64,000 nt of DNA, from the NCBI GenBank assembly GCA_937981355.1, contig CALJPD010000010.1:1-64000 (forward strand), in the 5' to 3' direction. This DNA is from an uncultured Candidatus Saccharibacteria bacterium. Lineage in GTDB: Bacteria; Patescibacteriota; Saccharimonadia; Saccharimonadales; Saccharimonadaceae. Position 1 is the first letter of the stretch. Every line of letters starts with the position of its first letter. Below are positions 34,127 to 40,983 of this stretch, piece by piece. A program made the translations under genes and the position numbers. The notes beneath the pieces were generated by a model. That model saw only the letters and a list, made by a program, of their open reading frames with translations. It had not been told where the DNA came from and did no database searches.

Positions 34127-34294
34127 ATGGCTAAGCACATGGCATGGGCAAGCTTTTTTGCTACTCTGGCCGAAACATTTTGGTGTAGTAATACGGTGTT
34201 CTTAACTATCGCGCTGGCGGGTGGGTTTTCTAGAGGAAATTATCTCTGCTTATTTTTACCTGATTCCTGCAGAGGGGGGCGTGAGACTGTCTGA
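34127..34294 (+). CDS. Possible small hydrophobic protein, 55 aa
   Basis: An open frame starting MAKHMAWASFFATLAETFW with a moderately hydrophobic centre. GGAG lies about 8 nt before the ATG and TATATA upstream near 34081 could be a -10. No family is recognised and coding status is uncertain. Otherwise nothing is seen between the helicase stop and the family promoter at 34398. Confidence 0.3.
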   Translation: MAKHMAWASFFATLAETFWCSNTVFLTIALAGGFSRGNYLCLFLPDSCRGGRETV

Positions 34295-34397
34295 GTGCAA
34301 TAAATCTACGTCGTCTGTCATTTGCTGCGAATAGTACATAGAATGAAACAGAACGTAAGAACAAAACGAGAATCTCTGCAAGACATGCGCATATTGA

Positions 34398-34426
34398 TTG
34401 ACAGGCCCGCTGTATATTGGTATATA
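34398..34426 (+). promoter_or_regulatory. TTGACA-TATATA family promoter, copy 3
   Basis: TTGACA (34398-34403), a 17-bp spacer ending TATATTGG, and TATATA (34421-34426). It predicts transcription from about 34433 into the structured RNA locus. Confidence 0.75.
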
Positions 34427-34565
34427 TAGTAACAGCTCGAAACTGAGTGGACCCTGGTAGCTACCCGATGTGGCTATCTCGAGACGCTCAGCACGAGAGC
34501 GTCCTTAGAAAAGGGGTCCACCGACAATTCTGCCGAAACTTCGGCGGGGAGGAGGTGAATACCTC

Positions 34566-34733
34566 ATGGCGTGTAAAATTTGTGCCGGTGATGGCTATAC
34601 TTACACAAAGACCTGCCCCTCCTGCAGGGGCACTCAGAAGGAGAAGGGATCCGCCTTCTCCTTCAAGACTGCTTGTGCCACATGTAATGGCACAGGTTAC
34701 GTCTGTGCCTGCGGTCGGCCAAACGGCCGATAA
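34566..34733 (+). CDS. DnaJ-type zinc-finger microprotein, 55 aa
   Basis: Encodes cysteine pairs at residues 3/6, 17/20, 37/40 and 47/49 in the blocks CKICAGDG, CPSCRGTQ, CATCNGTG and CACGRPNG. These match the CxxCxGxG repeats of the DnaJ central zinc domain, without J or C-terminal domains. A strong SD (GGAGGTGA) lies 10 nt before the ATG, but it sits in a 5-bp hairpin (34552-34556 with 34561-34565) that ends at the start codon, suggesting gated translation. The codons also form three stable hairpins, so protein and RNA structure may both be under selection. Stand-alone versions could bind unfolded protein, RNA or tRNA-like partners; the role is unknown. Confidence 0.6.
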   Translation: MACKICAGDGYTYTKTCPSCRGTQKEKGSAFSFKTACATCNGTGYVCACGRPNGR

Positions 34734-34825
34734 GCATACACATAGGGCGGTCAGCCTCACGTGCGAGGCTGAGAGAATAGGTAATTAAGACACGACAGAA
34801 TAAGGTCGTGCACCTATCCGTCATA

Positions 34826-34887
34826 GGAGATAAGGAGTAACTAGGCTCCTAACAATGGTGTTGTAGGTTCGATTCCTGCTATCTCCG
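34826..34887 (+). ncRNA. tRNA-like element 1 (no anticodon arm)
   Basis: A 7-bp acceptor GGAGATA/TATCTCC (34826-34832 with 34880-34886) and a canonical T arm, GTAGG-TTCGATT-CCTGC (34863-34879), enclose only 30 nt. Those form an AGGAG/CTCCT hairpin and a tiny AACA-ATGG-TGTT hairpin, so no real anticodon arm exists. Discriminator G is followed by CT, not CCA. It is embedded in the 34433-35196 transcript. AAGGAG and an ATG-GTG-TTG-TAG mini-frame lie within it. Confidence 0.6.
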
Positions 34888-35147
34888 CTACTGGCAAATG
34901 CTCCGCTTTTTCGCGTAGAGCATTGCCATAGCAACCGCCGCAGGTTTGCCTTTGTCGGACAAAGAGGGGCAAGGCGGTATCGTTGCCACTTGGGAGGCAA
35001 CGATCGGGGAGTCTCGTTGTTGCGAGATCCATTCTCGCGCGCCGTGTACTTGCCACGGAGACTCCCTTAAATCTAAGAGACTCGCGAGATTCACTCGCGC
35101 CCCTGGCCACCCGCCAGAACGAGCAGAACCGCTTGTAGTCTCTCCCG

Positions 35148-35196
35148 AGCTCCTGCATCCGCATCATGCGTCGAGGCAGGAGCTTCTTCCTTTTTT
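35148..35196 (+). terminator. Intrinsic terminator of the structured transcript
   Basis: AGCTCCTGC (35148-35156) pairs with GCAGGAGCT (35176-35184), with an inner GCAT/ATGC pairing, followed by a T-rich tail with six T. Confidence 0.8.
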
Positions 35197-35242
35197 AGTA
35201 CATAACCGTGGTATAGCTGTAAAATTCAGAGGCACTCACTAC

Positions 35243-35271
35243 TTGACAATTCCAGCTAGGTAGATTACAAT
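35243..35271 (+). promoter_or_regulatory. Near-consensus sigma-70-type promoter of the second tRNA-like locus
   Basis: TTGACA (35243-35248), a 17-bp spacer and TACAAT (35266-35271). Transcription should begin near 35278. A GCCGG/CCGGC hairpin with a T-rich tail (35295-35321) follows and could act as an attenuator. Confidence 0.75.
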
Positions 35272-35352
35272 TATCTCTATCCTTGCAAAAATTCGCCGGC
35301 GCTGCTCCGGCTTGAGTTTTTGTTAAGGAGTGATCGGTCAATGGCGACCGAC

Positions 35353-35460
35353 CTGGGATGCCCCGTTTGGTTTAGAGGGGGGCGAGAGGTTTGCTTGTCG
35401 ATGGAGACAAGCACGAGAGGAAACCCCCTCTCGTAGCAGGTTCGACTCCTGCCATCCCAG
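35353..35460 (+). ncRNA. tRNA-like element 2 (anticodon arm replaced by a long hairpin)
   Basis: An 8-bp acceptor (35353-35360 with 35453-35460) and a canonical T arm GCAGG-TTCGACT-CCTGC (35436-35452). A D-like arm is present, CCCC-GTTTGGTTTAGA-GGGG (35361-35380), with the conserved GG in its loop. In place of the anticodon arm are 51 nt in which CCTCTCG (35427-35433) can pair with either of two CGAGAGG copies (35383 or 35414), around an inner GCTTGTC/GACAAGC hairpin. The 3' end is GCT, not CCA. A 31-codon frame (ATG 35341, SD AAGGAG, stop 35436) overlaps it. A 9-bp hairpin (35473-35495) follows. Confidence 0.6.
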
Positions 35461-35546
35461 CTATGTGAGTACCCTCCAAGGAAATACCTTGGAGGAGCCA
35501 ACCCCAGAAAGGGGGTGATCTATAAGATCAGCATGCTCACACTCAC

Positions 35547-35588
35547 CCCCACGTCCGCGCACCCATCTGCGCATGCGGGCGTGGGGGC
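35547..35588 (+). other. Stable GC-rich hairpin upstream of dus
   Basis: CCCCCACG pairs with CGTGGGGG, with an inner GCGC/GCGC-type pairing. There is no T-run, so this is a possible 3' end of the 35278 transcript rather than a clear terminator. Confidence 0.4.
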
Positions 35589-35622
35589 TCTCCCCTGATC
35601 AATTGTGTTATAATAGCTTGAT

Positions 35623-36609
35623 ATGACGTCGTTTTGGAATGATTTGCCGCAGCCATTCTTTGTTTTGGCGCCGATGGAGGCGGTGACGGATGTGGTGTTT
35701 CGCCACGTGGTGGAGCGGGCTGGTGCGCCCGATGTGTTTTTTACTGAGTTTGCTAATGCGACGGGCTGGGTACACGCTGGTGACAGAGCAATCGCTGGCC
35801 GGCTCATTAAGACGGACGACGAGTACCCCCTGGTAGCACAGATTTGGGGCGGCGAGCCGGGCGATATGGAGCAGTTTGCTCAGCACTGCGCGCGCCTGGA
35901 CTTTGCAGGGATCGATATTAATATGGGCTGCCCCGCCAAGAGTGCTATCAAGAGTGGAGGAGCGGCGCTAATTCGCAATCCAGACGTTGCCGTAGCGGCT
36001 ATTGCGGCTGCCAAGACGGCTGGCTTGCCAGTCAGCGTTAAAACCCGCCTTGGCTATAGTGCTGTGGACGAGTGGCGGGCATGGCTCACGACGCTGCTTC
36101 AGCAAGATATCGTCAACTTGACTATCCACTTGCGTACGAAGAAGGAAATGAGCAAGGTAGCGGCACACTATGAGCTGATCAATGATATCGTGGCGCTGCG
36201 CGATGCGATTGCGCCACAGACGCTGCTCACTATTAATGGCAATATTCGCGATCGGGCGCACGGCATGGCACTGGTAGCTGCCCACCCGGGCGTTAATGGC
36301 GTGATGATTGGCCGCGGGGTGTTTGCCGATCCATTCTGCTTTGCACCGCGTGCTGATAGTGTAGCGCAGGGTAGTGGCTCTATGGTGCAGCGCAACTTCG
36401 CACTCCTTCGCTACCACCTCGATCTCTTCGACCGCTGGCAGCCACAGCTAGGCCGGCCATACGAGACACTCAAACGCTTCTACAAGATCTACATTCGCGA
36501 TTTCGATGGTGCCAAGGAGCTGCGCGACCAGCTGATGCACACCACCAGCACAGATGAAGCGCGGCGCGTCATCCACCAGTGGCACGAAGCGATGTCTGTG
36601 TCTGAGTAG
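35623..36609 (+). CDS. dus: tRNA-dihydrouridine synthase
   Basis: Reduces uridine to dihydrouridine in tRNA D loops using FMN. Seen: the start VLAPMEAVTDVVFR, the catalytic-cysteine block DINMGCPAKSAIKSGGAAL, VSVKTRLGY and the FMN-phosphate motif GVMIGRGVFADPF. It is 328 aa, normal length. TATAAT (35609-35614) ends 8 nt before the ATG (leaderless). It lies directly downstream of the two tRNA-like elements, one of which has a D-like arm; whether Dus acts on them is open. Confidence 0.95.
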   Translation: MTSFWNDLPQPFFVLAPMEAVTDVVFRHVVERAGAPDVFFTEFANATGWVHAGDRAIAGRLIKTDDEYPLVAQIWGGEPGDMEQFAQHCARLDFAGIDINMGCPAKSAIKSGGAALIRNPDVAVAAIAAAKTAGLPVSVKTRLGYSAVDEWRAWLTTLLQQDIVNLTIHLRTKKEMSKVAAHYELINDIVALRDAIAPQTLLTINGNIRDRAHGMALVAAHPGVNGVMIGRGVFADPFCFAPRADSVAQGSGSMVQRNFALLRYHLDLFDRWQPQLGRPYETLKRFYKIYIRDFDGAKELRDQLMHTTSTDEARRVIHQWHEAMSVSE

Positions 36610-36841
36610 CTCGTTCTTGCTATGCTTGATCCTCGTATTGTCATGAGGGCCACCTAGAGCGATGGTTCTCTAATGACATGGGCAGGGTAGTGATGCTTGA
36701 GATGTCCTTTTATCTATGAAACAAGAAACACCTATTGTGATAGCTATTGCCACGCAAAGCAGAAGAGGTACTAACAATAGACCTCTTAACCCAGGGGGTG
36801 GTTTAATTTACTTATTATTTGATTTTGCTCTCCTTTAGAAG

Positions 36842-37795
36842 CTATGTAAGCACGGTCACGGTCATGCGTGGGCCGCACAGTGCCATGATAGCAGCGAGGT
36901 TATAGTAGAGCATGGCAGTGGTAGCATACTGCTGGGCAGTTGGATCGCCTGGGTAGAGTGCTTCGGCTGAGGGTACAAAGGCCCACGTGTCGATATTGAA
37001 GGCCTGGTACTGTTGGTCGAACTCTCGTGCTAAGGACTGGCGGTCGAGTGTTGTCCCTACGCACTGATTCATTACCACTGCTGCCTCGTGGTGGTTGCCG
37101 TGCAACATATCGGTATGAGCACCAGTAGGCTCATCAGTGTCATCAGTATTCTTTGCTAGCTGCGCGTCGACCATTGTCACGAGTTTGTTACCACTAGCCA
37201 TAACAAGCTTCGACTCATCTGCTGCATGGCGAATGATCTGCTGGTGGGCTTCGTCGCTACTATCGCTACCAAGGCCAAGCTCGGTGGCTAGGCTGCGCAA
37301 TTGCTCACCATACTGAGCAATGATAGTAAAGATCGCACCCACTTTATCGGCTGCCGCACAGCCAGCGTCTTCGCCATGAGCATGGTCATCCCGATGGACG
37401 TGCACCGTCGCGGGTATCTGGCCAATCCGCCCCAGGACGCGCGCATTCGCTTCATTAATAGCATCACTATTACCACGCACCAGTCGATCCGTCACTAGGT
37501 AGAGCAAGCCACCGCCTGCACCATTTGGCACTGCTTCCGCTGTGCTGCCGGGCCGACCATCCATACACGCGCCAATGATGTTCTGTACTGCTGGCACATA
37601 GTATTCACCAAGTTCCTGAATAAATTCTGCCGCATGGGGGCACTGTGGCGTATCAAGCTTACCAAGGCCATATTCGTTGCCTAGCTGGTAGGATACGACA
37701 GGCTGCTCATAGCAATCACCTGTAGCTTCGCCATCACGCCGATAATCATACGTCCCATCTGGTAATGATGGATGGGGAGGATAAAATTCTGTCAT
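36842..37795 (-). CDS. Cadmium-type (zeta) carbonic anhydrase-like protein
   Basis: A 317-aa soluble protein. The block CMDGRPGS (Cys77, Asp79, Arg81), followed by VHVHRDDHAHGEDAGCAAADK (His132/134/138/140, Cys146), gives the Cys-Asp-Arg...His...Cys metal pattern of beta/zeta carbonic anhydrases, closest to the cadmium-using type as I recall it. The C-terminal half has no recognised motif (CGPRMTVTVLT at the end). No signal peptide is seen. It follows atpC on the same strand by 44 nt and may be co-transcribed. CO2/bicarbonate exchange is the inferred activity; metal and reaction are unproven. Confidence 0.55.
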   Translation of the reverse strand: MTEFYPPHPSLPDGTYDYRRDGEATGDCYEQPVVSYQLGNEYGLGKLDTPQCPHAAEFIQELGEYYVPAVQNIIGACMDGRPGSTAEAVPNGAGGGLLYLVTDRLVRGNSDAINEANARVLGRIGQIPATVHVHRDDHAHGEDAGCAAADKVGAIFTIIAQYGEQLRSLATELGLGSDSSDEAHQQIIRHAADESKLVMASGNKLVTMVDAQLAKNTDDTDEPTGAHTDMLHGNHHEAAVVMNQCVGTTLDRQSLAREFDQQYQAFNIDTWAFVPSAEALYPGDPTAQQYATTAMLYYNLAAIMALCGPRMTVTVLT

Positions 37796-37839
37796 TATGC
37801 AATCTGCCTCTCTGCGCTTGTCTCTGTCATCAATGTGTT

Positions 37840-38271
37840 TTATACGCGGTGCTTGTTGTGGCGTCGGCGCAGGCCAGCCACCTTCAGGCGCACGGCATGG
37901 CGGTCGACCAGCTGGTGCGCTTTTTCGAGCTCCACCTGAGTACTAGCATTATCGCGCTGCTTGAGAGCGCGCTCAAGAGCGGCTTTACTCTCAGCCTCAA
38001 TGATATCGTCGCCATGCTCGGCTTCGTCCACCAAGATGCGTACCTTTATCTGGCTAATCTCGACCACCCCACCAGAGATGGCAAAGTATTCTAGCTGGTC
38101 GTCGCTGTCGTCCTTGGCGCGACGCACTGCCACAACACCCGGCACTGCCAGAGTTACGAGTGGTTCGTGCCCTGGGAAGACCGCAATCTGCCCCTCCGGC
38201 GTCGGTAGCATCACCTCATACACAGTCTCGTGTAGCTTGCTACCAGTCAGTGTCACAAGTTCTAAATCCAT
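37840..38271 (-). CDS. atpC: ATP synthase epsilon subunit
   Basis: Central-stalk subunit that couples and inhibits F1. The N-terminal beta sandwich is clear (VYEVMLPTPEGQIAVFPGHEPLVTLAVPGVV, then FAISGGVVEI), followed by the helical C-terminal domain (about 88-143). It is 143 aa, normal length. Unusually it is separated from atpD by 2.7 kb holding a terminator, a low-complexity island and a membrane gene. It has its own leaderless promoter: TATAGT ends 6 nt before the ATG. Confidence 0.93.
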   Translation of the reverse strand: MDLELVTLTGSKLHETVYEVMLPTPEGQIAVFPGHEPLVTLAVPGVVAVRRAKDDSDDQLEYFAISGGVVEISQIKVRILVDEAEHGDDIIEAESKAALERALKQRDNASTQVELEKAHQLVDRHAVRLKVAGLRRRHNKHRV

Positions 38272-38344
38272 AGCCTTACTATAGCAGAGTAGCAGAGAAA
38301 AAGCGAGGTAGAAGGCAGGGTGATTTTTATTTCAAGCAAGAGAA

Positions 38345-38390
38345 AAGGGCGGGGAGCAGTAAGCCAAACGGCACTGCTCAACCCGCCCTT
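38345..38390 (-). terminator. Terminator of the 108-aa membrane gene
   Basis: AAGGGCGGG and AGCAGT pair with ACTGCT and CCCGCCCTT around a short loop. On the minus strand the stem is followed by TTTTCTCTT. Confidence 0.7.
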
Positions 38391-38415
38391 GGTGGTAAGA
38401 GGCGACCCGAGGTTT

Positions 38416-38742
38416 CTAAATAGAAAGCCCCCAGGCGAGGAGGGAAATGAAAATCCCTCCAATGGCGGCCGCTGTAATCAGCAGCAGCCCCAGCGTCTTT
38501 GGCAGGCGCTGGCCTGCCACAATGACCCCTCCGAAGAGGAGCCACGTGAGATACATCACGAGCCAAGGCAGCTCGTGACGCTCAAATGCCGTCCCACCGA
38601 AGTGGAACAGCAGGAGGTAACTGCCAAGCGGTACACCCGCCCAGGAGACTACAGCGACTAGCCAGAATGGCGCAACCTTACGCGCCTTTCTGGCTTCACG
38701 ACGCATGGAACGGCTGTCCCATGCATTCTTCCTTCTTTGCAT
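38416..38742 (-). CDS. Small membrane protein, 108 aa
   Basis: A strongly basic N-terminus (MQRRKNAWDSRSMRREARKARK) is followed by three membrane segments at about 27-47, 57-78 and 82-106. No family recognised. SD AAGGAG lies 4 nt before the ATG and a terminator follows, so it is a genuine single gene. It lies between atpC and the low-complexity island, but there is no evidence that it belongs to the ATP synthase. Confidence 0.65.
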   Translation of the reverse strand: MQRRKNAWDSRSMRREARKARKVAPFWLVAVVSWAGVPLGSYLLLFHFGGTAFERHELPWLVMYLTWLLFGGVIVAGQRLPKTLGLLLITAAAIGGIFISLLAWGLSI

Positions 38743-38886
38743 GGTTCTCCTTCCATGCGTGTCCTTGGGGCGCTGGTCGCCCCACCATCCTCAAGTGTGC
38801 CATATTTGATCGGGTAAGTCAAAGTGCGTCTATTTGAAGCTGAGCGCTTTACTGTTTTCTTATACTGTTCACCGTAGATACACTGT

Positions 38887-39231
38887 AATAAGCATATTTC
38901 TATCTACCAATATATCTCGATACTATATCTATTCTCTATGTATCTATATCTTTATACCCATCTCTATATATCTATAACTCTCTTTCTCTACTATTTATCT
39001 ACCTCTTTCTCTATATTTCTCTATCTATATCCCTATCTATATTTTTATCTATCTCTATACTTATCTCTATTTCTATCTATCTCTCTATTCATCTCTAGCT
39101 ATACTTATCTCAATTTATTTATCTATTCTTATATCTTTATATCTCTATTTATCTATTCTTTATCTTCTTATCTTTATCTTTCTCTATATCCATACTATTC
39201 TCAATCTTTATATCTCCATACATCCATATAT
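38887..39231. repeat. Pyrimidine-rich TCTA/TCTC low-complexity tract A
   Basis: About 345 bp made almost wholly of T, C and A on the plus strand, in loose TCTATC/TTTATC steps with very few G. It reads open in one frame (repeated Tyr/Leu/Ser), which is a composition artefact. Tract B at 40458 is a second copy of this type. Confidence 0.8.
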
Positions 39232-39315
39232 CCATATCGATTTCTCTCCTATTATATATAAATATATAAAAGAAGAGAAAAAAGAACCCACGCTAACAGA
39301 GAAAAAACAGGGTAA
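39232..39315. repeat. Long direct repeat, copy 1
   Basis: 84 bp nearly identical to 40761-40843. It contains the AT palindrome TTATATAT-AA-ATATATAA (39252-39269) flanked by TTTCTCT on the left and AGAGAAA on the right, so strand bias flips from pyrimidine to purine across it. Confidence 0.85.
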
Positions 39316-39318
39316 AAA

Positions 39319-39340
39319 AGGCGAATTTCGAAATTCGCCT
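39319..39340. repeat. Perfect 22-bp palindrome after repeat copy 1
   Basis: Arms AGGCGAATTTC/GAAATTCGCCT, followed by ATTTT. Its sequence differs from the palindrome at the same place after copy 2. Confidence 0.8.
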
Positions 39341-40457
39341 ATTTTGAAGGAAGAAAATAACTACTAAAGGGGCACTTAAAGGGGAAATAAGAGCATGACA
39401 GCGCCCCATAATTTGGAAGATATACCGCGTAAAAACGTAACGTTAAAGCACGCTGATATACGACACCACAGCCATCTGAGCATCGTCACATGCGCGAAAA
39501 AGATAATGGCGTCAAAGAGCAGCTACTAAGATGTCATACTTCTCCTGCAAGCATCTATCGCCGGATAAAGCTATATAAAGGAAGCGGTGGGATAGTAGTT
39601 CGCTTGCGAGTAAATAGAATCCTCACACTTATCCAAACTCCCGTACAGAAGCAGGGATAACGCTCATTAAAGGCATAAGAAGGAGAAACACTCACCTTGG
39701 TCTCCAGGGTCTATGGCTGCGTCTAAAAGAGCAAGGCTACACTATAAACTCAGCCAGCCCTTTTGAAAGCGCTCAAGCGACTTACCATGCCGACAGACCC
39801 TACAAAGAAACCATCTCTCGCCCGCCGAAAGAGTTGCCCATACGAACCGATGAAGTATCCAGAAGAACGTATCCAGATTAACGTAAATACGTTCCAAAAG
39901 AATACTTATCTAAACCATTCATAGAGAAATATAACAGGACAGACCTATACCAATATACCGCCATAGACGAGTATTTCCGGTACCGTATAGTGTACGGATG
40001 CACATACTCATCCAGCTTATTCTTATGTCAAGTAGCCTCCACAATTCAAAGCTCTTGGTAGAGAGTGTGTGCAAACTGGTAATTATCTGTTATCTACCTC
40101 CTCAACACTACTGAGAACAATACAAAACGAACCATACCGAAAGAATGATTCTTGGATGTTTTTAATCTGACAATACACCACAACACCACAGCCATCTTTC
40201 AAAGACAATACGGCACCACATCACGGAAAATGGTTTTACCGCATACCGCATACGTCACAAGGAATGCACCCTAGCACTAATTAGTGTAGACGCGTACTAT
40301 TTTTGCGGGTTTGTCGCTTCTCTTGCATCAAACGCAGATACTTGAGGTATACAGCAGCAAACACATGCAGAGATGGTATAGAGCCAGGAAGGGTGATACG
40401 CCATATCCTTATGGTTTCTTCGTGCTCTATCGCTCTATTTCACCCTTCACATTCAGT
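39341..40457. other. Gene-free spacer between the two repeat units
   Basis: About 1.1 kb without a supportable gene; open frames are short and lack SD or -10 boxes. A short string, ACACCACAGCCATCT, occurs twice (about 39462 and 40187). I see no RNA gene or mobile-element signature. Confidence 0.6.
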
Positions 40458-40760
40458 TATTTCTTTTCTATCTCTATCTTTATATATTTCTATCTATTTA
40501 TCTATATTCCTATTTCTATAACTTTCTTTACCTAATATTTATCTATTTCTATACCCATCTCTATATATCTCTATAGCTCTCTTTCTCTATATTTCTCTAT
40601 CTATACTTATCTCTTTATCCTTATCTTTCTCTATTTCTATTTATTTATCTTTACTTATTCTCTTATTTCTACTTATCTTTATCTTTTCTCTATTTATCTT
40701 TACTCTCTATTTCTATCTTTACCTATATCTCCCTATACATCTATATACCTATATATCCAA
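40458..40760. repeat. Pyrimidine-rich low-complexity tract B
   Basis: About 300 bp with the same TCTA/TTTC-rich composition as tract A, again ending directly at the 83-bp direct repeat. Confidence 0.8.
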
Positions 40761-40843
40761 CCATATCGATTTCTCTCCTATTATATATAAATATATAAAA
40801 GAAGAGAAAAGAGAACCGCTGTAACAGAGAAAAAACAGGGTAA
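40761..40843. repeat. Long direct repeat, copy 2
   Basis: Near-identical to 39232-39315, including the internal AT palindrome and the trailing AACAGAGAAAAAACAGGG string. Confidence 0.85.
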
Positions 40844-40844
40844 C

Positions 40845-40870
40845 TATAGTACAAATCGATTTGTACTATA
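40845..40870. repeat. Perfect 26-bp palindrome after repeat copy 2
   Basis: Arms TATAGTACAAATC/GATTTGTACTATA. Same position and same CG centre as the copy 1 palindrome, but a different sequence. Confidence 0.8.
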
Positions 40871-40911
40871 TGTTGGGAGGGGAGGGAGGGGAAAATAGCG
40901 AGGAGGATAGG

Positions 40912-40959
40912 CAAAGAAAACAGCAGCCAACACGGAGAGAATATCTCGGTTGGCTGCTG
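40912..40959 (-). terminator. Terminator of the atp operon after atpD
   Basis: CAGCAGCCAAC (40921-40931) pairs with GTTGGCTGCTG (40949-40959), 11 perfect bp. On the minus strand TTTTCTTT follows. The main atp transcript therefore ends before the low-complexity island and does not reach atpC. Confidence 0.8.
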
Positions 40960-40983
40960 CCGTGTAAGAATGTGCAGAGCGTG

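Larger units (their letters stand above)
34433..35196 (+). ncRNA. Large structured transcript (about 760 nt) with embedded microprotein
   Basis: Runs from a strong promoter to an intrinsic terminator and is almost continuously paired. A 5' three-way junction is closed by 34447-34454 with 34514-34521 and holds two arms (34456-34461/34473-34478 and 34483-34489/34497-34503). A GCCGAA/TTCGGC hairpin follows (34532-34545). Three hairpins lie inside the small reading frame, one with 11 perfect pairs (34637-34647/34654-34664). Then come a CAGCCTC/GAGGCTG hairpin, tRNA-like element 1, a TGGCA-ATGCTC hairpin (about 34891-34934) and an ATCGTTGCC/GGCAACGAT hairpin. A second junction is closed by GGGAGTCTC/GAGACTCCC. 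No known RNA class is recognised. Confidence 0.65.

Noticed and set aside
34447..34788. 113-codon open frame over the structured leader
   Set aside because: It runs through the three-way junction and the zinc-finger frame in another phase, without an SD.
35353..35460. Selenocysteine or ordinary tRNA gene
   Set aside because: The 8-bp acceptor and T arm fit, but no 5-bp anticodon stem with a 7-nt loop and U33 can be drawn, and no TCA anticodon is present.
34826..35460. tmRNA (ssrA), prompted by smpB and the tRNA-like ends
   Set aside because: The acceptor pair, the conserved 5' and 3' ends, and a tag frame with pseudoknots are not seen; the ends are GCT.
38938..39261. Open frame rich in Tyr, Leu and Ser across the pyrimidine tract
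   Set aside because: It follows from the TCTA-type low-complexity DNA; there is no SD or -10 box, and similar frames appear in tract B.
39341..40457. Mobile element cargo between the two repeats
   Set aside because: The flanking units look like element ends, but no coding sequence or integrase lies between them, so this stays a hypothesis only.
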